Source: Drosophila miranda
Lineage: Eukaryota > Arthropoda > Insecta > Diptera > Drosophilidae
Assembly (NCBI RefSeq): GCF_003369915.1
Contig: NC_046677.1
Location: 7,626,001 to 7,690,000 of the forward strand
DNA: 64,000 nt
Reading direction: 5' to 3'
A program made the translations under genes and the position numbers. Below are positions 1-9,000 of the stretch, in pieces (position 1 is the stretch's first letter; every line of letters starts with the position of its first letter). The notes beneath the pieces are model-generated. The model did no database searches and was not told the origin of the DNA. It saw nothing but the letters and a program-made list of their open reading frames with translations.

Positions 1-524
1 CGGCAAAGTCCACGAATCTTGGGATTGGAGGAACGGTGACCAGGCCAAGACCACAGCCGATTGCTGGGACTCCACCGCCAGATCCGCATGAGAAATGCGA
101 CCAGAAGATTATACAGCAAACCTGCAGTCTGTTTGGACTGGATCTGGTAGGTCATAATCTTTCTTTTATCACTATAAAACGTTACCAAACGGTTTCCCAA
201 TTATAGGAACGTCCACCGCCAGTGCCACCCTCTCGATCCTATACGATCAGCGGAAATTCGAAGTTGGGATATCCGCAAAGTCGCCTCATGAAGATGAGCT
301 TTCCCGAGGATCCCCCCACAGCTGGGCAATCAGAGTCGCAGCAGCTGAAGAAGGGCGAAACGGTGACGGTGGTGGGGGCCTCCAGCGGCAGGGGACATTT
401 GCTGGTGGAGCACAAGGGTCAGAGCTATCACGTGCCCTTTCAGTACATGGAACTGTCTGTCGGAAATGCTAATGCTAATGGGAGTGCACTTCCTGCCGTA
501 CAGGCGAACGGTGTTAAGATCTAA
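1..524 (+). CDS. 3' end of a proline-rich protein with an SH3-like C-terminal segment (partial)
   Basis: The coding sequence enters from the left edge in frame 3 (exon 3-146) and is joined by a 60-bp GT-AG intron (147-206) to a last exon at 207-524, ending in TAA. The join is in phase 0 and keeps the frame. The visible 153 residues begin with a Pro-rich stretch (RPRPQPIAGTPPPDP, then ERPPPVPPSRSY). They finish with a compact segment reading KKGETVTVVGASSGRGHLLVEHKG and QSYHVPFQYMEL, which has the beta-rich look of an SH3-like fold. The last 20 residues are low-complexity. This suggests a cytoskeletal or signalling adaptor tail, but I do not recognise the gene. The rest of the gene lies outside the window. 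Confidence 0.8.
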
Positions 525-872
525 GGGCGAGATGCTCGAAGAAGACTGTACATATTCAATTTTGTAATCTAAGCATTCACACATTAATTTATACAAAACG
601 AAACCCATTTATGCCCCGAGGTGCTCGTTGACGCATTCACGTAGTATTATTTAAAGTGTTTCTTCGATAGGTTGTAGCTTCAATCGCATATACCCACAAG
701 TGCCAATCAAATAAGTTCTTCCATCTATTCCATAAGTGACTATTATAAGTGACTGAGATTACATTTCGGCAGAATTGTCAGGCCAACACTTACATGATAA
801 TCACCTATACATGTTTACTCCTCTATAGAGGACTTGTATTGGTCTTAAACTTAAGATTCATTACTTCATTCA

Positions 873-878
873 AATAAA
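873..878 (+). terminator. poly(A) signal of the left-edge gene
   Basis: AATAAA lies 349 bp after the stop codon at 524 and is the first canonical hexamer downstream on this strand. It would give a 3' UTR of about 370 nt. Confidence 0.5.
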
Positions 879-1379
879 AGAAGCATGCATTGGAAAACGT
901 ATATTAAATTTTGTGGGGTCTATCAATCAATAAGGGGGGTTACTTAAAAGTTACATTTCAAAAGATAACGTATATTTCGTCGCATATTCGAATCGATATG
1001 GTAACGCCTCGTAGGCTCTCTTTAAAATATTGATAACATAACGGATGTCTGTTACCACTAACTGGTTAGGTGATTTGAGGGGGATTTTAGTGATTCAGTA
1101 AAAATAATCCTAACGAACTGATTATTATTTTGCATTACATGAGTAAATCAAGAAAAATGTGATTTTTGCACTTCTCTGATTTGAATCGATATTTGCAAAA
1201 AGCTCCTCTAAAGTACGGCAACGACTCGTTATCCCTCCGTGAAATACTGATAACATATCTATATTTGCCTAAGCAGAAAGAGAGACAGGCTCCTTACCCA
1301 CACAATACTTTGATTGACTTCGCAAGCAATTCAGAAATTACCTCCAACGGACATCGACGGGAAAGCATAGTAGAAAAAA
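879..1379. other. Intergenic DNA, no gene seen
   Basis: This is AT-rich sequence with no convincing coding frame. A 79-codon open frame at 1166-1405 has no coding character and overlaps the start of the next gene in another frame. Confidence 0.5.
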
Positions 1380-1818
1380 ATGGTTGCAATGGAGCCACGA
1401 TCTGATGAGGTACTGCACCTCCAAGCAGAACTGGATGCAGCCTACGATATTATCAGTGAGATGGACTTTGATCTGGACGATGTACGTGAAACGTACACTT
1501 AAAGAAACTATGATATTAACCTCCATCATATTGCAGGTCGATATATTGAAAATTCAAAACCAATGGCTGCGCGATGAACTGAAAGAATTGAAAGAAAAAT
1601 CAGGATGGGAAGATCTTGGAGATGTATCACACAGAAACATAGGGGAGCGGCAATCTGATCGACATAAGCGTCGCAGATATAGACTGAATGTGGCCCGCGG
1701 CATGCATGGACAGAGTCTGAAAAATCTAGCACTAGAGCGACGATATGGACGGCAATGGGATGGATCGGTTATAGGGGAACTACTCCGATGCTGCAGGGCG
1801 GGAGCGGCTGAGAATTGA
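1380..1818 (+). CDS. Small two-exon gene, coiled-coil then basic tail, unrecognised
   Basis: Exon 1 is 1380-1481 and exon 2 is 1537-1818, separated by a 55-bp intron with a GTACGT donor and a TTGCAG acceptor in phase 0. The product is 127 aa. The start at 1380 has a favourable AAAAAATGG context; a second in-frame ATG follows at 1389. Residues 8-55 form an acidic amphipathic helix with heptad-like leucines (LHLQAELDAAYDIISEMDF, then LKIQNQWLRDELKELKEK), consistent with a coiled coil. Residues 70-127 are basic (RHKRRRYRLNVARG). No signal peptide or membrane segment is visible. The frame stays open across a canonical small intron, which supports a real gene. The family is unknown to me; a fast-evolving small nuclear or testis protein is possible but unsupported. 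Confidence 0.6.
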
Positions 1819-1989
1819 ATTTTTATATTATTTACTATGCACATTCGCACAATTATAGACATTCGACAGTATTAGGTATTACAAATCTTATCAAATGTGC
1901 TGTTTTCTCTTCAATTATGCAGGTGATAACGATGGAAAACATTCTTTATTGATCAAACGATTATCAATATTGACTGTAATTTACACAAA

Positions 1990-2205
1990 CGAAGGGGAGC
2001 GTTGTGAGTCGCAGCTACTGCCGCGACTCTACATTTATACCCGACACCCAGTCAGTATTGCTCCCAGGAGACTGGATAAGAAATTTCTTAGAGTCAAACT
2101 CGGCTATCGACGAGTAACGCCTTCTGGGCGTTACACATATCCATTTTTCACACAAATCTAATATTCTTCCATACTCTTTATGAGTATCGGGTACACAAAT
2201 AAGGC
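1990..2205 (+). mobile_element. Internally deleted DINE-1 (INE-1-like Helitron) remnant
   Basis: The start (GGGGAGCG ... CGACTCTACATTTATACCCG) matches the left part of the larger copy at 7570-8420. The end (GGGCGTTACACATATCCATTTT ... ACTCTTTATGAGTATCGGGTA) matches its right part. Most of the middle is missing. It is a non-autonomous element and encodes nothing. Confidence 0.7.
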
Positions 2206-3049
2206 GGAAAACATTGATCTAGGTCAATAAACTATTTATTAAAGGTCTTTCAGCAATGACCAGTTGGAAATTCCACTGAATTTTGTAATTATTTTTGTAT
2301 TTGTTTAAACGATAAAGAAGTTCCTCAATGTGACCGCCTGCGGTTATGGCGACAATGCTCGCAAAGTAAATCAATTATCGAATATCGGTATTGATCTGTG
2401 ATTGCTAGCCAATACTAGCTATGGATCTGTGATCGTTAGCTAATACTATACCGGTTAAACTTTTGAATTTGAATTTAAATTCAAATGCAATTCCTATTTC
2501 ATTTTTCTATACGCTCGCTTTAATCTATTTCTTGTTTCATTAAATGATCCGATACTTATTTTTCCCTATCTGCAAATCCACGTGTAATTATTGGCTTAGA
2601 GACCGACCCATCGTTTACAACATGCTGTGCCATTTATTGCACCTCCGAGGACCACTTATCTGTCTGTTCAACGTACCCACACTCCATGCATAAATCAAGG
2701 CATCTAATTCCCCAGCAAATAAATAAATTCAATTGCATTTTCAGCTCCACTCCGTCGTTGAGTGTTTGTGTAAGCGATTTGTAATGCATTTGTTGCTCTG
2801 CTCCCCCAAATGGATAAATTTATGAGCTCTTGAAATTAGATGGATGAAGCACTTGGGTGAGTCAGGTGTAAGTGTGGTATGGGGTGCAAAATGGTATGAA
2901 GTAAATTCTTATCGAATCAAACATTAAATGATGATATTTGAGTAGGGTTAATTATAGTTCAAGTAATAATCGCAGGCTGATACTTGGACGTCCCTCCTTC
3001 GAAATCAAAGATCTTTGAAATATTTCGGAGTTTCTCTAAATGTAAGACT
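2206..3049. other. Intergenic DNA with a short direct duplication
   Basis: No gene is seen. Two near-identical 25-bp units beginning GATCTGTGAT and ending AATACTA lie at 2393-2417 and 2424-2448, six bases apart. The remainder is AT-rich. Confidence 0.5.
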
Positions 3050-3921
3050 TTATTTAATCGTGTCCCGACTCACGTTTTCTTTTATGTATGCAGCATTTTT
3101 CCATAGACACAATAGTTGATACAATACAATATATGCAAGTAGAGTTTTTTTTTTGTATATATATACCTTTTTATATATCGCAATAGTTGTACGCGTGTTT
3201 TGTTTTTGTTGTTATATTTACAATACATTTAAAAGTCGCCTGCAGGCCCGATTTAACCGATTCACAAATGATCGTGTTAGCCGTTCCATAACCTTTTATG
3301 TTTTCGGGGGTCGGATCGGATCTCTGCGTAAATAAACATAATTTCTTGGGGGCTGGGGGCCAAAAAGGGTTTCAAATGTTTTCGTGTGCGTTTCATTTTT
3401 TTCGTGTTGTGCGGTTATGTAAGACATACCTAGTTAAAGATTTTTTGCGCGAATACATATATACTTCTTGAGTTATTTACTTTATGTATTTCTTTTTGTT
3501 AAATATATATTTTTTTTTAACTTTTTTTGGTAATTTTTTAGACGAGTCTGAGAGTATAGAGAGAGGAAGAGAGTATTATAGAGAGCAACGCGAGAATAAA
3601 TCGCTTATAAAATTGAGTTTTTGATTTTTGGAGCAACAGTTTAACGTTTTTATTTGGTTGTTCTGGTGTTAATATGTATGTATATATATGTAGATTCCGA
3701 TATCTTGTAAATATTAATTAATATTATTCAGTAATACTGCACGATCCACAATAAATATATATTTTTATGTATGTACAATGCATAAAAAACAAAAAACAAA
3801 ACAAACAAAATCCGAAGATGAAGTCCTGAAGAATGATTGAAAATTGTGAACTGAAAAATTGGGGAAACTCGTCCACTTATGTTCAGAGGATTCGGTTACT
3901 CAGATATACTCGTATAGAGAT
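3050..3921 (-). other. Dh31: Probable Dh31 3' UTR
   Basis: This very AT-rich stretch lies directly downstream, on the minus strand, of the Dh31 stop codon at 3922. It has no coding frame. TTTATT strings, read as AATAAA on the minus strand, occur near 3050 and 3650. The exact 3' end cannot be fixed from sequence alone. Confidence 0.45.
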
Positions 3922-5084
3922 TTAGACATCAGTCTCAGAGCGCCGCCTTCGTCCAGGGCCGCCGGCAAAATTGGCCGCAGCCAGACCCATGCGATGCTTT
4001 GCCTCCTGGGTGCCCGAATATCCTCGAGCCAAGCCAAAGTCCACAGTTCTCTTCGAACTAAAATCAAAGATGGAGACAGATATGATCTGATATATATATC
4101 TGTGGTTGTACGCCTGTCGCCTGCTTACTTCTCCAGGTCGTTGCGGGCCCGTATGATGGTGCGTCCAAAGCGAGTCATCAGCTCCATCAGCAGGTCATCG
4201 GGCACCTCCTCCAGTTCGTTGTATCCAGCGCCGCCGCCGTAGCCTCCTCCTCCATTGCTCTGGCTATTTGGGAGTCAGTCGAATGGAAAATTAGACAGAG
4301 TTTTTCTTTGTTTCTGTCGGTGTTTCTGTGTGTGTGTGTGTGTATAAATAATTCGCAGGGTCAACAGGATATCTAATTACTTTGGCTCTGTTAAATTTGA
4401 CATTTGCTGAACGTTCCGTCGTTCATTTGCATGGAAACCCAATTATTTCTATTCAAGAAATTACTAATTAGCCTTCAATGAATTTTTAATAGTTCGTTCT
4501 GCCCCATCTTAAGAGGAAATTGAGTTTCTGGGAATCATAATCTTTTCACTCCCATCAAATTGGTGGGAAGGATTTCTTCTGCTCTGAGGATGTGTGTGTG
4601 TGTGTGTGTGTCTAAGCATTGCTTACAATTTGTGGCGAACAATTTTTTTCTGTCAACGTTTACATTTTGTTAATTGAAAATTGCTCTCGTGTGAGGACTT
4701 TAAATGTGCAAAAGACCCTGACAAGACGAGGAAAGTGAGAAGGCTGGGTCCTTCATTTGCTCATATGTGGAGGGAAGGTCCTTCCCAGAATTTCCATTTC
4801 CGAAAAACCGAAATGCACAGCAAACAGTGTCTGGAACAAACTTCGGGTAATTGCTTTTGGGCAAATATTTTAATAACACAATTTTTTGAGATGGTTTTTT
4901 CACACAGCCAAAGTGCCAAGTGCCAGAAATTAATTAGATCATGTCGCCCGAGTGTGGGTCTAGTATGTGATGCAAGGATAATCTACAACTACCTGGGCAT
5001 TGGTGCTGCCTCGGTGCTCGAGATGGCCAGCAGACACACGGCCAGAAGGGCCACAGCAAAGCAAGCGAATCTGTTTGTCATCAT
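3922..5084 (-). CDS. Dh31: Dh31: diuretic hormone 31 (calcitonin-like) prepropeptide
   Basis: Three coding exons on the minus strand (5084-4993, 4263-4129, 4057-3922) encode 120 aa; all introns are GT-AG. Exon 1 gives a signal peptide ([20 protein letters not shown], then ISSTEA). Exon 2 gives the acidic spacer ([20 protein letters not shown]). Exon 3 carries a KR cleavage site, then the 31-residue hormone starting [10 protein letters not shown] and ending NFAGGP, followed by an amidating Gly, an RRRR cleavage site and SETDV. Known role: a neuro- and enteroendocrine peptide acting on a class B GPCR, controlling Malpighian tubule secretion, gut contraction and circadian temperature behaviour. 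Two tandem ATGs (5084, 5081) open the frame. A splice acceptor at 5111-5110 shows that the 5' UTR continues upstream. Intron 1 carries two GT microsatellites (about 4326-4344 and 4590-4610). Confidence 0.97.
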
Positions 5085-5109
5085 TGTACGGCTGTCTCTC
5101 CTGCCAGAT
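5085..5109 (-). other. Dh31: Dh31 proximal 5' UTR segment after an intron acceptor
   Basis: On the minus strand a T-rich tract ending TTTATTTTTAG is followed by 25 nt and then the Dh31 ATG. This marks the downstream edge of a 5' UTR intron whose donor must lie further right; the best candidate is at 20381. Confidence 0.65.
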
Positions 5110-6293
5110 CTAAAAATAAACAAGACTTGGGGTTACGTTACACATATACAATGAATTTAAAGCTAAGCGACTCAGACATAGTTGTAGTACTTGGGTAAAC
5201 ATAATCAGAGACAATTAAAAATCGATTGCTGGGGAAACGACACGAAACGGAAGTGAGACAGTAGACCAGGTTTTCCATTAAGTGATTCATTAACTGCTCA
5301 ACGAAGCAGGCGACACAGACAGCAACCCACAGACACACAATCCACACCCAGTCGGCGCAGGAGCCATTCCGGCCCCCACTGCCATTCACATTGGACTCTA
5401 TCCAATGAGAGCTAGTCTTACAGCAAAAGGGCGCTCCATTCCACCCACTCCCACAGTTGGGGAGCTCTCTCCATTCCTATAGCAAAAAGAGCGCCATTCC
5501 CTATGCTGCCCCCGTTTTTCCCACACAGCCAGAAAGTCATTTGCGTCGGCTTCTTGCTAACAGGAGCAATATGAACTGTTGTCTCTGCTCTTTTTTCGCA
5601 TTGCTCAACTGCACTTCCACTTCCACTTCCACTTCCTGTCATCCAAGCCCCAGTCGGAGTCCCTTTCCCTGTTCTGCCTGCTCCTAAATGTCGTTGCCGG
5701 TGTTATGTTTACTGTTGCAAAAGTTTGTGATATCATCGTTGGGGCAGCCTTCGCTTCCCTTTGACAGTCGTGACAGCTCGGGGACAACTTGGGGGACAGC
5801 TCCGTCCCGTCCCGGACACACATCATTGCCCACGCAACAGGCTGGACAAATGAATTGACTCTCACTGAGAGATGCTGTTGACTTCTGACGGGTCTCACCT
5901 CTCATCGCATGGTCAGAATTCATTTGGATCATTTCCATCATTCAGGGTAAACATTTGTCATGGCCATGGATAAGCATCGCAGCTCGCTTTAAGTGGCCAT
6001 ACGTTCCATTGAGAGCTTGAGCAGAAGGAACACTATCATATCTGCCCATCAAAAACTAAGTGGCTTTAAGTAGCTAAAATTCCCACCTAGAAGAACCACC
6101 CTATTATCTACAATGTTTTGAAGCCTTTAAACATTTCAAACCTCAAAATTCATTAAGAATATGTAATCACAGATAAGATTGTAACCACAGATTGAAGCCA
6201 GCCTTCAGAAGTGCTCACTTTGCAGACATTTCTTCACAGAATTCTTGAGATATTCAAAATCGTTTCTTTATTGATTCGCTGGATCGCTGATGT
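5110..6293. other. Non-coding DNA between Dh31 and bace
   Basis: Several short open frames occur on both strands (for example around 5418-5941), but none has coding character or a family match. The bace 3' UTR should occupy the right end; a minus-strand AATAAA (plus TTTATT) lies near 6266-6271. The left part is probably Dh31 intron. Confidence 0.5.
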
Positions 6294-7418
6294 TTAGGCA
6301 ACTGGGGCAAAACCAATGCGGTTGTTTCCCAAATCGAATTCGGTGTAGTACTGGCCAATGAAGACATCGCCCAAGATCCAGAAATCAGTGCCCATGTACT
6401 CGAAGGCGGACATGCAGGTGCTGTCCGACTGGATGATGTAGGAGGCAGGGGTCAGGGTGAAGTCAGTACCGCCAATGTTGAAGGTCACATCGGGCAGGGA
6501 GCTGACAGTGGAGCAGTCCACATAACCATCATCATCGACATTCAGGAGATCGGTGAGTGTGATGTAGGCATCATAGGGAGCCACAATGAGAGAGGTGCCA
6601 GTGTCGGCGATGGCCTGACAATCGGCGCACAAGGAGTTTCCATCGGAGGAGGCGCTGGCCATGGTGAACTGCCAGTATCCTTGCTCGGAGATGGGCACAT
6701 AGGTGAGGGCTCCGGTGTACAGGGAGGAGTCGGAGCCGCCGAAGATCAGCTCACCGCCATCGCTGGAGGAGCCGGCGCGGGCTAGATAGAAGGAGAACAC
6801 GGACTGATCTACCAGGCCTTCGGAGACCATTTTGTAGAATACTGGAGCCACGCCATCGACGGCCAGAGACTCGTAGGCCATACCCAGGATACCATCGAAG
6901 TTGGCATTATTGAAGTTCGTGCCCGGTTCGTTGGTCGACTCGGCAAAGGTCTGGCCAGTGACCTTCAGTCCGTTCACGTCGACGGTGTCCTCGGAGAGGT
7001 AGCCGGTGAGGCTGCCAGTGCCGTACTGGATGGAGAAGGATTCGCCATTGGCCACATAGGTGGTGCTGGCACTGGAGTTGTACTGGTTGTGGGTCAGGCA
7101 CGCGTCGCTCTGGCAGGTGTTCGATGGAACCCACAGGTTGGATGAGCCTGAATCGAACAGCACCTTGAAGCTCTGGGCTGGAGTACCGATGGTGATAGCA
7201 CCATAGTAGGCCATGTTCATCGAGTTGGAGAGGGTTTCCTCGTTGATATCACGGGGCTGGGGCAGCTGGTACTTGGTGCGCAGGTACGACTTCTCGGCCA
7301 GCACATTCTGGCGCGTCTTCACGAAGTTCTGCTCCTTGAGGACGGGCACGCGGTGCAGCTCGGCACTGGCCACTGCCACCAGCACCACGATCAGAGCGAG
7401 GGACTTCATCATCATCAT
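6294..7418 (-). CDS. bace: bace: secreted pepsin/cathepsin D-like aspartic protease
   Basis: A single-exon frame of 374 aa when started at the first of four consecutive ATGs (7418). An in-frame upstream ATG at 7475 lies only about 10 bp from the TATA box and so upstream of the likely transcript start. Residues 1-19 are a signal peptide (ending VAVASA). A propeptide follows, then the two lobes of an A1 peptidase. Catalytic Asp89 sits in FDSGSSNLW, the flap Tyr in IQYGTGSLTGY, and catalytic Asp272 in ADTGTSLIV. The WILGDVFIGQYYTEFD motif near the end is typical of the family. No C-terminal membrane anchor is seen, so despite the name (beta-site APP-cleaving enzyme, CG13095) it resembles a soluble digestive or lysosomal enzyme. 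It probably lies within the Dh31 first intron on the same strand. Confidence 0.93.
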   Translation of the reverse strand: MMMMKSLALIVVLVAVASAELHRVPVLKEQNFVKTRQNVLAEKSYLRTKYQLPQPRDINEETLSNSMNMAYYGAITIGTPAQSFKVLFDSGSSNLWVPSNTCQSDACLTHNQYNSSASTTYVANGESFSIQYGTGSLTGYLSEDTVDVNGLKVTGQTFAESTNEPGTNFNNANFDGILGMAYESLAVDGVAPVFYKMVSEGLVDQSVFSFYLARAGSSSDGGELIFGGSDSSLYTGALTYVPISEQGYWQFTMASASSDGNSLCADCQAIADTGTSLIVAPYDAYITLTDLLNVDDDGYVDCSTVSSLPDVTFNIGGTDFTLTPASYIIQSDSTCMSAFEYMGTDFWILGDVFIGQYYTEFDLGNNRIGFAPVA

Positions 7419-7451
7419 TCCTTGTTCTTTGTAGTCTACTGGAGTTCGACT

Positions 7452-7530
7452 AACTGCCAATGGACGGGCCCACATCTAATTTATAGCCCATTGGCAATCA
7501 ATCACAGACACAAATTTCCATTTCGATAAG
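7452..7530 (-). promoter_or_regulatory. bace: bace core promoter: TATA, initiator and GATA site
   Basis: On the minus strand TATAAAT lies at 7485-7479. An initiator-like GGCAGTT places +1 at about 7455, the expected 30 bp downstream. A GATAAG word (7525-7530, plus orientation) lies about 70 bp upstream of +1, fitting the GATA-factor control typical of fly midgut proteases. This promoter decides the translation start at 7418. Transposon sequence begins about 100 bp upstream. Confidence 0.65.
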
Positions 7531-7569
7531 ATTGGTATAATTCCAGGGAAGCCGCCGAACCACTTGAAA

Positions 7570-8420
7570 ATAAGTTCGAACGAGGGGGAACGTTTTGAGT
7601 TACTGCGGAGACCGCAACTCTACATTTATACCCGATACTTAGACAGCATGGCTCTCCTCCGGCAGATGACACGACAAAAATTGTGGATCTTGTGGACGCC
7701 ACAGATTTTCGTCCTTTGTGGGGGCGGAAGAGGGTGTGCCGAAATTTTGAGATATACGTTTTATAGTGAGATCTAACAGGAGTGTGGAAACCAAATTTGG
7801 TAACTCTAGCCTTAATAGTCTCTGAGATTTGTGGATGGCCCAGATTTTCGTCTTTTGCGGGGGCGGAAGGGGGTGTGCCGAAATTGTGACACAAACTTGT
7901 CAAGGTCCGATATCACAGGAGTGTGGATACAAAATTTGGTTTCTCTAGCTCTTATAGTCTCTGAGATCCTTGAACTCACATTTTGCAATAGGCAAAGCCG
8001 ACCATGAAACCTGCGTGTTAGAGAGAGAAAGAGCGAGAGAGAATGAAATTGTTTTCTTGATTCTGGCTATAATAATTATACGATCTGGTTCAGACTTTGC
8101 ACTCTAGTAGATAGTATTCTTTGATATTGTAGATGCCACATATTTTCGCCCTTTGTGGGGGCGGAAGTGGGCGGGGCGAAGTTTTGAAATATTCTTGTAA
8201 CAGTGACATATCACAGAAGTCCGGATATAAAATGTCGTTGCTCTAGCTCTTGTAGTCTTTGAGCCCTAGGCGCTCATAGGGACGGACAGACAGACAGGGC
8301 TGATCAAGAATATACATATATACTTTATAGGGTCGGAAACGATTCCTTCTGGACGTTACACACATCCATTTTCACCACAAATCTAATATACCCCTATACT
8401 CATAACGAGTAGCGGGTATA
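7570..8420 (+). mobile_element. DINE-1/INE-1-type non-autonomous Helitron, near full length
   Basis: The right end matches the DINE-1 signature: ACGGACAGACAGACAGGGCT, ATACTTTATAGGGTCGGAAA, then a TTACACACATCC block, and ACTCATAACGAGTAGCGGGT at the terminus. The left end holds CGCAACTCTACATTTATACC. The interior contains three imperfect repeats of about 135-150 bp, each with CAGATTTTCGTC or a variant, GGGGGCGGAAG, and TAGTCTCTGAG or a variant (about 7684-7836, 7837-7985, 8130-8270). No coding capacity. There is no terminal inverted repeat or target duplication, as expected for a Helitron. Confidence 0.82.
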
Positions 8421-8639
8421 AATATATATGAGATACTTTATCTAGCGATAATTTTAATCCTATTTTGAGGGCGCATATCAGTTCAGGTGTGAATATGAGG
8501 TGGTATTTTGACTATCTATTAGATAATGCAATTCATTCTTAAGATATGAATCCCTTCCAAATGATTGGACTTTGTTTTGACTTTCGAGTCAAAATTAATT
8601 GCAGCTGATAAGAAAACTTAAGGCCTTCATTATCGTAAA

Positions 8640-9000
8640 GCTGTCAGAAGGTCGTGTGAGCAACCAGGGTTCTCACAGACTGAACTCGGCTAAAGCATAG
8701 CCGGATAAGGCTGACGGCCGGGCGAATAAGGCGATGATCAGTCCGGATACCGCGGATATCCGAATGCGGCGAAATGGCCGAGGGCTCCCAGAGAGGATGG
8801 GCATCCACTCTCTGAGAGGAGGATGGACAAGAGGAGATGGTGGGATCGGGCCGGCAGCGGCCTAACGCATGACCAAATATGGGATCACGCCACTTGCCCG
8901 GTCCCGATTGAAAAGTACCGACGCCGTGGCGTCTGCCGGAGGAGAGCCATACTGACTAAGTATCGGGTATAAATGTAGAGTTGCGGTCTCCTCGTTTTAT
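8640..9000 (-). mobile_element. GC-rich repeat segment fused to a DINE-1-like terminus
   Basis: About 8929-8994, read on the minus strand, repeats the left end of the 7570-8420 element (GAGACCGCAACTCTACATTT ... GGCTCTCCTCCGGCAGA). Joined to it is a markedly GC-rich block (about 8640-8928) full of short inverted words (GCCGGATAAGGC, CCGCGGATATCCG, GGGCCGGCAGCGGCC). That base composition is unlike its surroundings. It may be another Helitron-type subfamily or a captured fragment. No open frame is seen. Confidence 0.55.

Noticed and set aside
7418-7475. N-terminal 19-residue extension of bace
   Set aside because: Its ATG lies within about 10 bp of the TATA box, upstream of the likely transcript start, and would bury the signal peptide.
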